From NCBI RefSeq assembly GCF_021353265.1, contig NZ_JAJTWU010000008.1, positions 18,617 to 82,616 on the forward strand: DNA of 64,000 nt, given 5' to 3'. The translations under genes were made by a program, and so were the position numbers. This document shows positions 15,619 through 25,105 of this stretch, one piece after another (position 1 is the first letter of the stretch; the number at the start of each line of letters is the position of its first letter). The stretch is from Pelomonas cellulosilytica (GTDB lineage Bacteria > Pseudomonadota > Gammaproteobacteria > Burkholderiales > Burkholderiaceae_C). Below the pieces are notes generated by a model that was given only the letters and a program-made list of their open reading frames with translations, did no database searches and was not told the DNA's origin.

Positions 15619-18459
15619 ATGCGAATCGACACGAGTGGAGGCTTGCCGGCGCTCGCATTCGGACGTTTCGTCCTCGACCGCGCGAGCAAGCAATTGCTGG
15701 AAGACGGCAAGGTGTTGCGCCTTGGCGGGCGCGCGTTCGACCTGCTTTGCGCCCTGGCCGAACGTTCGGGTGAGGTGCTGAGCCGGGCAGAACTCGAAGC
15801 CCGAGTCTGGCCGCGCACGGTCGTCGAAGAGACGAGCCTGCGCGTGCACATCTCGGCCTTGCGCAAGGCACTCGGTGACGGTGTCGGGGGGGCACGCTAC
15901 ATCGCCAATGTGCCGGGGCGGGGTTACAGCTTTGTCGTACCCGTGGTGGCCCTTGCTTCAGAGCAGCCGGAGGCGATGCAGGAAGCGGTCGCCGTGGTAC
16001 TTGGCCCCGTGCCACCGGCTCGACGGACCCACAACCTCCCAGGTCGGCTGAGCCATGCCATCGGGCGCTTGACCGTGACTTATGCGCTCTCGGAGAGGCT
16101 GGCTCGGCAGCGTCTGGTTTCCATCGTCGCGCCGGGCGGAATGGGCAAGACAACCGTGGCGCTCGCCGTGGCGGAGTCTCAGCTCGAGCGCTTCGCGGAC
16201 GGCGTGTGGTTCGTTGACCTCGCGCCTCTGTCCGATCCAGCCCGCGTACCGCTGGCGCTGGCTTCCGCACTCGGCATCTCAGTCTCGTCAACGGATCCCT
16301 GGGCCAACCTGCGCGAACCGCTACGCGAGAGCCGCATGCTGATCGTGCTGGACAACTGCGAGCATGTCATCGACGGCGCGGCCTCCCTCGCTGAACGCGT
16401 GCTGCGCGAGGCGCCGCATATCCGCATCCTGGCGACCAGCCGCGAAGCCCTTGACGCTGAAGGCGAGTGGGTGCATCGCTTGGCGGCGCTCGAGGCTCCG
16501 GACCCTGCGGAGCCGACGCCGCTGGAGCAGGCCCGCACGTTCGCGGCGGTTCAATTGTTTGCCGAGCGAGCCGGGGCGAATTCCGACAGCTTCGCGCTGG
16601 ACGAGGCGAATATCGCCGTTGTAGCCCACCTGTGCCGTCAACTCGACGGCATGCCGTTGGCGATCGAACTTGCCGCCGCCCGCATTGACAGCCTCGGGTT
16701 GCACGGCCTGGCGGCGCGGCTAGAGGAAATGTTCACGCTGCTCACTCGCGGCAGGCGCACCGTATTGCCGCGTCACCGCACGCTGCAGGCTCTGCTCGAC
16801 TGGAGTCATGACCTTCTCACTGACGGCGAGCGCGTGGTGCTGCGTCGGCTCTCGATCTTCCGCTCGGCGTTTTCGCTTCAATCAGCAGCCGCCGTGCTGG
16901 CCGACGCCGAGCTGTCCGCCCAGGCGGTGGTGGACGGCGTACTGGGGTTGGCAGGCAAGTCGCTCGTGGCGGTTGATGTCAATGGCCATGCCGTCATGCA
17001 CCGGCTGCTGTATACGACGCGAACCTATGCTGCTGAGAAGCTGGCTTCAAGTGGGGAGGCACGACGGCTGGCACTTGCCCACGCCACCCATTGCCGCGAT
17101 GTGCTGCTGCAGAGCGTGCCCCAGCGCGACACACAGCCGATCGGCGAGTGGTTGCAGAGCTATGGACGGATGATGGACGACATCCGCGCCGGCCTGGATT
17201 GGGCGTTTTCACCTGCAGGTGAAGCATTGCTCGGTGTGCAGCTTACGGTGGCGGCGGCAGATCTTGTCTACGAACTCGGCTTGATCGACGAGTTCCGGGG
17301 CTGGGTGGACATTGCGATGGAGGCGGTCGGGACCCTGCAGCCGCCGCAGCCGGGGCTGGAGTTGCGCCTGTGTGCTGCGCGAGGTTTTCTGGGGGCCCAG
17401 ACGAGAGGCCGTCATTTCGCGCACGACGTCCATGTCAGGCGCACGTTGGAGCTCGCGACGCAGCTCGACTCGAAAGCACAACGCATCGAGGCGCTGTTCG
17501 CCCTCTGTGCCAAGGCCTTTGGCATCGGTGACTACCGCGAGGTCGGCAAGGTGGCTCGAAGCATCCGGCAGTACGTTCCCGAACCGGACGATCCGGCGGC
17601 CGTGTTGCTGTCCGATCGCTTTCTTGCCTTGAGCCATCACTACCTGGGCCAGCACGAGGCCGCCAAGCCGCTGACCGAGCGCGTGTTGCACTACCCCGCC
17701 GGCAATGCCTATCGCCAGTACATCGGCCACATTCCAAGGTCGGTGTCCATGGGCATCCTGCAGGCACGCATCCTGTGGATGCAGGGCGCCTGCGATCGCG
17801 CCGTCGAGCGCGCCGCCCAGGCAGAGGCTCATGCCGAAAGTGACAACCCGCTCGCGCTGAGCCAGGCACTGGCCATGGGAACAATTCCCATCGCGCTATG
17901 GCGCGGAGACAACGAGCGCGCCCAGGTGCTGGTTGAGCGTCTTCGTCGCCATGCCGAACGGCATTCCCAGGCCTATTGGCAGTCGTGGGCTCGCAGCTTC
18001 GAGAAGGTGCTGACAGTGCGCGCCGGCGGCGGGAACCTGCGTTTGGGCATGGAACTCGGGCCTATGGAGAGCCTATCGGGCATGGGCGAGCTGGACATGC
18101 TGGGCACGCTGGTCGAGAGCTCGGTGTCCTCTATTGGGGTGGAGCGGGCAGACAGCGGTGTGGTGGGCTGGTGCGCGCCTGAGATCCTTCGGGCGCATGC
18201 CGAGAACCGGCTGCGCGGCGCGCCCGACCAGGCGGTGGCGGCCGAGAAGGAGCTGACCCGCTCGCTGGCTATGGCACGCGCCCAGAATGCCTTGTCCTGG
18301 GAACTCCGCAGCGCCACCAGTCTGGCCCGACTATGGCAGGAGCAGGGCCGGCGACAGAGAGCTTACGGCATGCTCTCAGAGGTGTACCAGCGCTTCGAGG
18401 AAGGCCATGCCACGGCCGACGTCTCGGCCGCACGTGAACTGATCGCCGAACTGGGCTGA
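15619..18459 (+). CDS. Winged-helix/STAND ATPase transcriptional regulator, complete
   Basis: A 946-aa protein in three parts. Residues 12-106 are an OmpR/CadC-type winged helix (ALAFGRFVLDRASKQLL, then LRVHISALRKALGDGV, VPGRGYSFV). Residues 150-470 are a predicted STAND-type ATPase with Walker A APGGMGKT (171-178), Walker B MLIVLDNCEHV (240-250), and MPLAIELAAARIDSLG. The last about 450 residues are alpha-helical, TPR-like, ending with the paralogue-conserved GVVGWCAPEILR and SWELRSATSLARLW. Known relatives couple nucleotide-dependent activation to DNA binding. The ligand is unknown. It lies upstream of a TonB receptor gene (18585) that has a TTCAC direct repeat. This gene itself has no such repeat upstream. 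Confidence 0.9.
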   Translation: MRIDTSGGLPALAFGRFVLDRASKQLLEDGKVLRLGGRAFDLLCALAERSGEVLSRAELEARVWPRTVVEETSLRVHISALRKALGDGVGGARYIANVPGRGYSFVVPVVALASEQPEAMQEAVAVVLGPVPPARRTHNLPGRLSHAIGRLTVTYALSERLARQRLVSIVAPGGMGKTTVALAVAESQLERFADGVWFVDLAPLSDPARVPLALASALGISVSSTDPWANLREPLRESRMLIVLDNCEHVIDGAASLAERVLREAPHIRILATSREALDAEGEWVHRLAALEAPDPAEPTPLEQARTFAAVQLFAERAGANSDSFALDEANIAVVAHLCRQLDGMPLAIELAAARIDSLGLHGLAARLEEMFTLLTRGRRTVLPRHRTLQALLDWSHDLLTDGERVVLRRLSIFRSAFSLQSAAAVLADAELSAQAVVDGVLGLAGKSLVAVDVNGHAVMHRLLYTTRTYAAEKLASSGEARRLALAHATHCRDVLLQSVPQRDTQPIGEWLQSYGRMMDDIRAGLDWAFSPAGEALLGVQLTVAAADLVYELGLIDEFRGWVDIAMEAVGTLQPPQPGLELRLCAARGFLGAQTRGRHFAHDVHVRRTLELATQLDSKAQRIEALFALCAKAFGIGDYREVGKVARSIRQYVPEPDDPAAVLLSDRFLALSHHYLGQHEAAKPLTERVLHYPAGNAYRQYIGHIPRSVSMGILQARILWMQGACDRAVERAAQAEAHAESDNPLALSQALAMGTIPIALWRGDNERAQVLVERLRRHAERHSQAYWQSWARSFEKVLTVRAGGGNLRLGMELGPMESLSGMGELDMLGTLVESSVSSIGVERADSGVVGWCAPEILRAHAENRLRGAPDQAVAAEKELTRSLAMARAQNALSWELRSATSLARLWQEQGRRQRAYGMLSEVYQRFEEGHATADVSAARELIAELG

Positions 18460-18490
18460 CGTGCCGGCTGGCCTGATGGCCTCACCAGTT

Positions 18491-18505
18491 TTCACACCGA
18501 TTCAC
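18491..18505 (+). promoter_or_regulatory. TTCAC direct repeat upstream of the TonB receptor
   Basis: TTCAC-ACCGA-TTCAC followed by GCG, with an exact 10-bp period, lies 80 bp before the receptor start at 18585 and just after the upstream regulator ends at 18459. It is the clearest copy of the candidate operator, because it serves a non-regulator target. Confidence 0.55.
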
Positions 18506-18584
18506 GCGGACGCCTGAATGGCGGCGGCGATCATGCCTGGCATGGCGCTTCGTCGAGGCGCGCGCTGGACGTTGTGGAGTCGAG

Positions 18585-20795
18585 ATGGTGCATGGGGGCT
18601 TGGGACGGAGTGAATGCGGCGGCTCGTTGACATGGGTCGCCGGGCTGTTGCCGGGTGTCCTCGCGTTGGCGGCCACAGCGCAGGACGCGCCCCTGCCGCC
18701 CGAAGGTGCGGCCTCCTCGGCAGTGGCCACCTCAGCATTGCGGCCCGTCATCGTCACGGCGCAGCGCCGGCAGAGCGTACTGGGCAAGACGCCGCTGTCG
18801 GTCGGCGTGCTGGACCAGCACGCCATCGACGTGAACGGCACGGCCCAACTCAGCGATCTCGTTGGCACCGTGCCCGGCGTCACGGTGCCGAACGGCTTCA
18901 GCAACCAGCCGCAGGCCGTGGGCATCCGCGGTATGGGCGTGTCGGTGCCTGCGATGAGCCAGGCGGTCGGCATCTACTTGGACGACGTGCCGCTGGTGCG
19001 CGGGTACGCGACCGCGCTGTGGGACCTGCCGGACATCGCGCGCATCGAGGTGCTGCGAGGCCCCCAGGGCACGCTGTACGGTCAGAACTCGACCGCCGGC
19101 GCTGTGCGGGTGATCTCCCTCGACCCGACCCGGTCGGCTGTGGCCTGGGGTTCCGTGGGCTTCGGCAACTACCGCAATGCCGAGCTGCATGCCTACGTCA
19201 ACGGTCCGATCGGTGATGGTCCTCTCTCGGGCAGCTTCGCGCTTTCGAGCCGTGCCAACAATGGCTTCGGCCTCAACGAGTCCACGGGCGAGCGAGTCAA
19301 CAAGCTCGACGCCACTCAGTTTCGCGCCAAGCTTCGCCTGGCGCAGCCGTCCGGCACGGACGTGGTGCTGGCCGTCGATGGCCTTCTCGATCGGTCGGAC
19401 GCCAACACGGGCAACTTCCCGCTCAACGATCCGCATTCCTCCCCGCGAGTGACCTTCGTGACCGCGACGACCGGGCCGTTCAAGCGAGTCGCTGGTGGGC
19501 TGCAGCTTAAGGCTCGCCATCCGTTGGGCGATGGCATCGACCTGCTGTCGATCACGGGTTACCGAGCCTATCGGGATGACCCGACGATTGCAGACATCGG
19601 CGGCAAGGCCGTGCTGCGCTACCTGCTGTCGCAGACGGTGGAACAGAAGGCCTTCTCGCAGGAGATCCAGTTGCAGGCGAAGCAAGACCGCCTGGAGTGG
19701 ACCACGGGCCTTATGCTGGTCTCCGATCGCTTCGACTTCGACCGCATCGTCGACCAGATTCCCCCACTCCCGCGTCCGCGCCTCGATACCGAGGGCCAAA
19801 CGCATCTGGAGACGACGGACGTCGGCCTCTATGGTCAGGCCCACTACCAGTGGACAGACGAGTTCGGCCTGACGGCGGGGCTGCGGGGCTACCGGACGAA
19901 ACAGACCGGCGGCAACCAGTTCTGGAAACTCGATGCCTTCCAGCAACGCACGCAGGAGGTTTACAACGCCACTGGGCTCACGACCTCCAGCCAGGGCCTG
20001 CTGCCCCGGCTGGGCGTTGATTGGCAGCGCAACGGCGACCATTTCCTGTACGCCAGTTTTGCGATGGGCCAGAAGTTCGGCGGGTTCAACCGCGCCACCG
20101 CCTCCGAGATCGCCTCCACCTATGCCGCCCGCCCCGAGAAGGTGAGCACCTGGGAACTCGGCAGCAAGTGGCGGCTTGCGGACGGGCGCCTGACGGCGGA
20201 TGTGGCGGTGTTCCTGAATCGTTACGGCGAGTATTTGGCCTCGTTGCAGAACACGGTGATCAACGGCGTGCACGTGCCTGATCAGGTGCTGGTCAACGCC
20301 GGCCGGGCGAAGACCTACGGCGTCGACGTGGACTTGGCCGCCAAAGTCGCCGCTCGGACCGAGGTGGCGCTGGCCTTGGAGTTGTTGCGCAGCCGCATCG
20401 AAGAGTTCGCCAACCCGACCGGTGCCGCCCTCAGCAACTATGTCGGCAACGAGCTGCCGTATGCCTCGCACGTGTCGCTTTCGGCCCGGTTCGGCCACGT
20501 GCAGCCGTTGGCAGACGGGTCCTCGCTCGAGTTCAATGCCACGCTGCAGCACCTGTCGAAGCAGTACGCTGACGTGCAGAACACCGCTGCCATCGCGATC
20601 GAGCCGCAGACCTACGTCAACCTCGGCACCAGCTGGACCAGTCCCGAGCGAAGCTGGACCTTCTCGGTGCGCTTGCGCAACGTCACCAACCGCACTTACG
20701 TGGTGCTGCGCACGATGATTCCCTCGGTCGATGTCGACGCGGCCAACTTCAACGCGCCGCGAACCTGGCTCGCCACGCTGCGCCACGATTTCTAG
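18585..20795 (+). CDS. TonB-dependent outer-membrane receptor
   Basis: A 736-aa receptor with an N-terminal signal region (WVAGLLPGVLALAATAQ), a TonB-box-like PVIVTAQRR at about residue 54, and a plug domain with TPLSVGVLD, then VPGVTVPNG, GIYLDDVPL, RIEVLRGPQGTLYGQNSTAG. The rest is a 22-strand barrel pattern ending in aromatic WLATLRHDF. It belongs to the large iron-siderophore/other-nutrient group (NQVTLYGQN-type plug), so the ligand could be a catecholate, a sugar polymer or an aromatic compound. The start ATG is preceded by GGAG. The downstream regulator begins 2 bp after its stop, so ligand uptake and regulation are linked. Confidence 0.93.
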   Translation: MVHGGLGRSECGGSLTWVAGLLPGVLALAATAQDAPLPPEGAASSAVATSALRPVIVTAQRRQSVLGKTPLSVGVLDQHAIDVNGTAQLSDLVGTVPGVTVPNGFSNQPQAVGIRGMGVSVPAMSQAVGIYLDDVPLVRGYATALWDLPDIARIEVLRGPQGTLYGQNSTAGAVRVISLDPTRSAVAWGSVGFGNYRNAELHAYVNGPIGDGPLSGSFALSSRANNGFGLNESTGERVNKLDATQFRAKLRLAQPSGTDVVLAVDGLLDRSDANTGNFPLNDPHSSPRVTFVTATTGPFKRVAGGLQLKARHPLGDGIDLLSITGYRAYRDDPTIADIGGKAVLRYLLSQTVEQKAFSQEIQLQAKQDRLEWTTGLMLVSDRFDFDRIVDQIPPLPRPRLDTEGQTHLETTDVGLYGQAHYQWTDEFGLTAGLRGYRTKQTGGNQFWKLDAFQQRTQEVYNATGLTTSSQGLLPRLGVDWQRNGDHFLYASFAMGQKFGGFNRATASEIASTYAARPEKVSTWELGSKWRLADGRLTADVAVFLNRYGEYLASLQNTVINGVHVPDQVLVNAGRAKTYGVDVDLAAKVAARTEVALALELLRSRIEEFANPTGAALSNYVGNELPYASHVSLSARFGHVQPLADGSSLEFNATLQHLSKQYADVQNTAAIAIEPQTYVNLGTSWTSPERSWTFSVRLRNVTNRTYVVLRTMIPSVDVDAANFNAPRTWLATLRHDF

Positions 20796-20797
20796 AA

Positions 20798-23614
20798 ATG
20801 CCAGGCGTCCTTGGCTCCCCAACTGACCCGGAGTTCGAGCGGGCGCTGAACTTCGGGCCCTTCACGCTCGACCCCGCGCGAAAGCGCCTCATGCAAGGCG
20901 GTGATGTCGTCCGGCTCGGCAGCCGCGCGCTGGACTTGCTCGTCGCGCTGGTCGAGCGCGCGGGCGATGTGGTGAGTCACGCGGACCTGTTCGCGCAGGT
21001 CTGGCCGCGCACCGTGGTGGAGGAATCGAGCCTGCGCGTCCACATGTCGGCACTGCGCAAGGCGCTGGGCGATGGTGTGGACGGCAGGCGATACATCGCA
21101 AGCCTGCCGGGTCGGGGCTACAGCTTCGTCATGAACGTCACGCAGACTCAGACCTCCTGCGTGCCTCCTGGGGCGATGACCGTCGCGCCGATGTCGCCCC
21201 GGTTGCTACCCACCCGTCTGACAGGCATCGTCGGCCGGGACCAGGAACTGGATGTTCTGTCGGCCAAGCTGGAGAGGTCCCGGCTGGTTACCATCGTGTC
21301 GCCCGGCGGTATGGGGAAGACGACCGTCGCGTTGGCCCTCGCCGCAGCCGCCGTACACCGGCATGCCGACGGAGCCTGCTTTGTCGACCTTGCGCCGCTG
21401 GACGATGCGTCGCTGGTGCCGCATGCGCTGGCGGCGGCCGCTGGCGTCGCCGCGCCGGAGTCGGATCCATTGCCGCTGCTGGACGAGGCGCTCGCCGCGC
21501 GAGACCTGCTCATCGTTTTGGACAACTGCGAGCATCTGGCGGCCGCAGCCGCCGCACTCGCTGAACGCCTGCTGCGCGTTGCCCCTCGGGTCCGCATCCT
21601 GGCCACGAGCCGCGAACCGCTCGAGGCCGAGACGGAAACCATCTATCGCTTAGACCCCTTGGCGGTGCCGCCTCTTGAAACAGCATCCAGCGTCGAGGAC
21701 GCACTCGCCTTCGCTTCGCTGCGTCTCTTCGTTGAGCGTGCCGCTGCGAGCGACAACGACTTCCTGCTGTCGCCCACCAACCTGGCGGCGAGCATCAGAA
21801 TCTGCCGCCACCTCGACGGCATGCCGCTGGCCATCGAGCTGGCCGCTTCGCGCGTCGGCAATCTCGGCATCCAGGCGCTGGCGGACCGTCTTGACGATGT
21901 CTTCAGGCTGCTGCGCAGGGGGCGCCGCACCGCGCTGCCCCGCCATCAGACGCTGCAGGCCCTGCTGGACTGGAGCCACGACCTGATGGAAGCCGACACG
22001 CGCGCGGTGCTGCACCGCTTGTCGGTCTTCCGTTCAAGCTTCGACCTGCAGGCAGCGGCTGAGGTGGCCGGCTGCGAGCGCATTCCGAGGCGTCGGGTGA
22101 TTACCTGTGTGCTCGACCTTGTCTCGCGCTCGCTGGTGGTGCTGGAGCCCGGAGGGGCCGCCCGCTATCGCCTGCTGTTCGTGGCGCGGCTCTATGCCGC
22201 GGAGCGGCTCGCCGAGGACGGCGATGTGCAGGCGGTCGCGCGGCGCCATGCGCTAAGCATGCGCGATTTGCTCGCTCGGGCCAACGCAGAGCTGCGGAAC
22301 CCGGACACTCCGCTCGCGTTGTGGCGCTCTGTGCATGCCGCCGCCATGCCGGACGTGCGCGCAGCTCTGGACTGGACCCACGGTCCCGGCGCCGACCCCG
22401 TGCTCGGTGCTGAACTGGTGATCGAGTCCGGGCGGCTGCAATTGGAGATTGGCCTCAATGACGAGTTCCTGCCACGTGCGCTTGCCGGGCTTGCCGCCTT
22501 GCGATCGCATGCGGATCCCAATGCGAGTCTGGGACTTCAGCTGCTGACGCTGTTGTGCATGGTCAGCGGTCAGTGCCTGCTCGATCACATCATTCCCGCC
22601 GACACGCCAGCCCAGCTAGAAGACCTTGCGTATCGCATCGGTTCGCCTGAACAGCAGCGGATGGCTTTGTTTGCGCTGTGCGTCAACGCTTTCGGCAAGG
22701 GCGACTACCCCACTGTTGTGTCGCGTGCGGCACGCTACGCAGCTCTGCCGGTCGATCCACTGGATCCGACCCATGCCGCGGCCACCATGGCGGGATGGCG
22801 CTTCGAGGCACTCGGCCGACATTACCTGGGCCAGTACGAGGCCGCGTGGAAAAGCTGCGAGCGAGTCCTGGAACACGCGGGCCCGTGGCGAGCCGGCTCA
22901 TACACGCAACTGCCGCTGCCAGTGTCGATGGGCACGCTGCAGGCCCGGATTCGGTGGATGCAGGGCTTCGCGGACGAGGCACTCGATCGGGCCCTGGAGC
23001 TGCTGCGATTCTGTGAGGCCGCCCACCCGTTCGCGCTAAGCCACACGCTGTCGCTCGCCCTCATGCCCATCCTGCTCTGGCGCGGGGACGACGCACAGGC
23101 GCTGTCCTTCCTGGTCCGGCTCGTGGACCACGAACTCACCCATGCCCAAAGCTTCTGGATGGCCTGGCCGCACACCTACTGCAAGGTGCTCGCGCTGCGC
23201 GGCCACGACGTCGACGCGCTGCGCGCGCGGCTCGGCAACACGGATCGGGGCAACGACATGCAGACGGACATGCTCTCCACGCTGGCCCCGCAATTCGTCG
23301 GGCCGGCCGTGCTGGAGCGTGTGGGGTCCGGCACGGTGGGCTGGTGCGCGCCGGAGGTGCTGCGCGTGGTGGGCGAGCGCGCGAACGACGAGCTGCAGCT
23401 GCTGCGCGCGGTGGCGCTGGCGCGCAGCCAGGGCGCGCGTGCGTGGGAATTGCGTGCGGTGACCAGTCTCGCCGCGCAGTGGCAAGACGCGGGCAGGCGC
23501 GATCCGGCTCGCGCGTTGCTTCAGGAGGCGTTGGCCGGAATCACCGAAGGTGGCGGGACGGCGGACTTGCGGCGCGCCGCGGCATTGCTATCCGCCTGCG
23601 ACACCGTCAACTGA
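20798..23614 (+). CDS. Winged-helix/STAND ATPase transcriptional regulator, complete
   Basis: A 938-aa paralogue of 15619-18459. Winged helix at residues 18-111 (LNFGPFTLDPARKRL, then LRVHMSALRKALGDGV, LPGRGYSFV); ATPase with NACHT/NB-ARC-like GRDQELDVL (146-154), Walker A SPGGMGKT (168-175), Walker B LLIVLDNCEHL, and MPLAIELAASRVGNLG; then a helical C-terminal domain ending in GTVGWCAPEVLR and AWELRAVTSLAAQW. Its ATG is 2 bp after the receptor stop, so translation is probably coupled. It converges on the MFS gene with an 8-bp overlap (23607-23614). It probably controls the receptor operon through the TTCAC repeat at 18491. Confidence 0.9.
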   Translation: MPGVLGSPTDPEFERALNFGPFTLDPARKRLMQGGDVVRLGSRALDLLVALVERAGDVVSHADLFAQVWPRTVVEESSLRVHMSALRKALGDGVDGRRYIASLPGRGYSFVMNVTQTQTSCVPPGAMTVAPMSPRLLPTRLTGIVGRDQELDVLSAKLERSRLVTIVSPGGMGKTTVALALAAAAVHRHADGACFVDLAPLDDASLVPHALAAAAGVAAPESDPLPLLDEALAARDLLIVLDNCEHLAAAAAALAERLLRVAPRVRILATSREPLEAETETIYRLDPLAVPPLETASSVEDALAFASLRLFVERAAASDNDFLLSPTNLAASIRICRHLDGMPLAIELAASRVGNLGIQALADRLDDVFRLLRRGRRTALPRHQTLQALLDWSHDLMEADTRAVLHRLSVFRSSFDLQAAAEVAGCERIPRRRVITCVLDLVSRSLVVLEPGGAARYRLLFVARLYAAERLAEDGDVQAVARRHALSMRDLLARANAELRNPDTPLALWRSVHAAAMPDVRAALDWTHGPGADPVLGAELVIESGRLQLEIGLNDEFLPRALAGLAALRSHADPNASLGLQLLTLLCMVSGQCLLDHIIPADTPAQLEDLAYRIGSPEQQRMALFALCVNAFGKGDYPTVVSRAARYAALPVDPLDPTHAAATMAGWRFEALGRHYLGQYEAAWKSCERVLEHAGPWRAGSYTQLPLPVSMGTLQARIRWMQGFADEALDRALELLRFCEAAHPFALSHTLSLALMPILLWRGDDAQALSFLVRLVDHELTHAQSFWMAWPHTYCKVLALRGHDVDALRARLGNTDRGNDMQTDMLSTLAPQFVGPAVLERVGSGTVGWCAPEVLRVVGERANDELQLLRAVALARSQGARAWELRAVTSLAAQWQDAGRRDPARALLQEALAGITEGGGTADLRRAAALLSACDTVN

Positions 23615-24950
23615 CCGCCTGCCGTTCGAGCCCCGGGGGCGATGCGGCCAGCACGGCCAGCGTCGCCAGCAGGCTCACGGCCACGACGGCGAACATCACG
23701 GACGGCCCTGCTCCACGTAGCGTCGGCACCAGCAGCAGCGGACCCAGCGCTCCACCCAGGCGGTTGATCGCCCACGCGATGGCGCTGGCCGATGCCCGCT
23801 GGCCGGTCGGGAACAACTCTGCGCTGTAGACCGTGAGCAGCGGCACATAGAGCGCCACGGAGAGATTGAACAGGCCCATGGCCACGATCAATGCTGCGGT
23901 GCCGGTGCTGAAGTTGAAAGCCGTGCCGCAGGCCAGCATGGCGACAACGCATGTTGCCATCGCGAGCCGGCGGTCGAGGCGGTCCATCACCGTGGACGCG
24001 ACCAAGGTGCCCATCAGCGGGCCCATCGACGAGAGCCCGAAGATCAGCAGCGCCGCATCCAGCTTGAAGCCGCGCTGTGCCAGCACGGCGCCTGTCAGCA
24101 GCGGGAAGGCGATGGTCGCCCACGGGCTCAGCAAGAACAGACCCACGACCGCGAGCCAGCGCCATAGCATGGGGATGGCCGGCGCGGTGTTGGCAGCGGA
24201 GGGCGCTTCACCTGATGCGGCGGCACCTGGCGAGACCGGCGGCATGGCGAGCACCGCAGCTGAACGTTCGAAGTGTTGCAGAACCGCCTCGGCCTTGGCT
24301 GCCCGACCGCGTGCGAGCAACCAGCGCGGTGACTCCGGCAGCGCGAAGAAGGACACTGCGGACAATAGAGCACACGCGCTGCCTACGAAAAATCCCCAGC
24401 GCCAGCCTTCGAGTCCCAGCGGCTGTAGCGGCGCAAGCCAGCGCACCATGAAGATGGCAGCGGGCGGGCCTAGTAGCGCCGGCGTCAGGCTTAAGAAGAT
24501 CAGAGAGGCCCGCCGCTGCGGCGGCAGAAGGTCCGTGAGGTAGGCGATGACGATGGGTGGATAGCCGCCGAGTGCCAGGCCGCCGAGTAGTCGGCACAGC
24601 GTGAGCTGCCCGACGCCGTCTGCTATGGCGGCGCCCAGCGAGGCAACGCAGATCCACAGCATGACACCCACCAGTGCCACGCGCCGTCCTTGCCGGTCGG
24701 CCCACCACCCCAGCAGGGGGGCGCCGATGACCGCACCAACGAACACAGCAGACAGCAAAAGGCCCAGCTCGACGGGAGGCACCGGCGGCGATTGGGTCGA
24801 AAACACGGTGCCCAGCACGCCGCCGAACGCCATCTCGAGCGTGTCGATCATCATGCCCATGCCGCACATCAGCATCGCCATCACATGCAGCTGCGTCACC
24901 GGCAGGCGGTCCAGGCGTTCGGCAAGGTCGATGTTCGGCAAGGAGGCCAT
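23607..24950 (-). CDS. MFS transporter, aromatic-acid/metabolite:H+ symporter-like
   Basis: A 447-aa inner-membrane transporter with 12 hydrophobic segments. The N-terminus (LPVTQLHVMAMLMCGMGMM, then DTLEMAFGG) and the loop GWWADRQGRRVALVG (MFS motif A) resemble the metabolite:H+ and aromatic-acid:H+ symporter groups. A central cytoplasmic loop (FERSAAVLAMPPVSPGAAAS) joins the halves. The ATG at 24950 is taken by similarity; no strong ribosome site is visible, and an upstream start cannot be excluded. The TTCAC repeat at 25032-25046 lies 82 bp upstream, shared with the divergent regulator. Substrate unknown. Confidence 0.85.
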   Translation of the reverse strand: MASLPNIDLAERLDRLPVTQLHVMAMLMCGMGMMIDTLEMAFGGVLGTVFSTQSPPVPPVELGLLLSAVFVGAVIGAPLLGWWADRQGRRVALVGVMLWICVASLGAAIADGVGQLTLCRLLGGLALGGYPPIVIAYLTDLLPPQRRASLIFLSLTPALLGPPAAIFMVRWLAPLQPLGLEGWRWGFFVGSACALLSAVSFFALPESPRWLLARGRAAKAEAVLQHFERSAAVLAMPPVSPGAAASGEAPSAANTAPAIPMLWRWLAVVGLFLLSPWATIAFPLLTGAVLAQRGFKLDAALLIFGLSSMGPLMGTLVASTVMDRLDRRLAMATCVVAMLACGTAFNFSTGTAALIVAMGLFNLSVALYVPLLTVYSAELFPTGQRASASAIAWAINRLGGALGPLLLVPTLRGAGPSVMFAVVAVSLLATLAVLAASPPGLERQAVS

Positions 24951-25031
24951 GTCGTGACGGAGGGAGATCGGGCGGAATGCGTTGTCACGATACCCACTGC
25001 GAATGCCGCGACCACCCGACTCGCCCCAGGA

Positions 25032-25046
25032 TTCACGCAAATTCAC
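25032..25046 (+). promoter_or_regulatory. TTCAC direct repeat between MFS gene and degenerate regulator
   Basis: TTCAC-GCAAA-TTCAC followed by GCC, with a 10-bp period, lies 60 bp before the regulator start (25106) and 82 bp upstream of the divergent MFS start (24950). The orientation towards the plus-strand gene matches the other copies. Confidence 0.5.
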
Positions 25047-25105
25047 GCCTCGGTTTCATCGTGGATGCGACCATCGTCGGCGACGACAAATCCATTGCAC
25101 AGGTG

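Noticed and set aside
15311..16291. Minus-strand frame opposite the start of the 946-aa regulator
   Set aside because: It overlaps the strongly supported winged-helix region, is Arg-rich, and has no motif.
18732..20822. Long open frame on the strand opposite the TonB receptor
   Set aside because: It mirrors the receptor exactly, has no family motif, and its composition (Gly/Arg/His-rich) is typical of antisense frames in GC-rich DNA.
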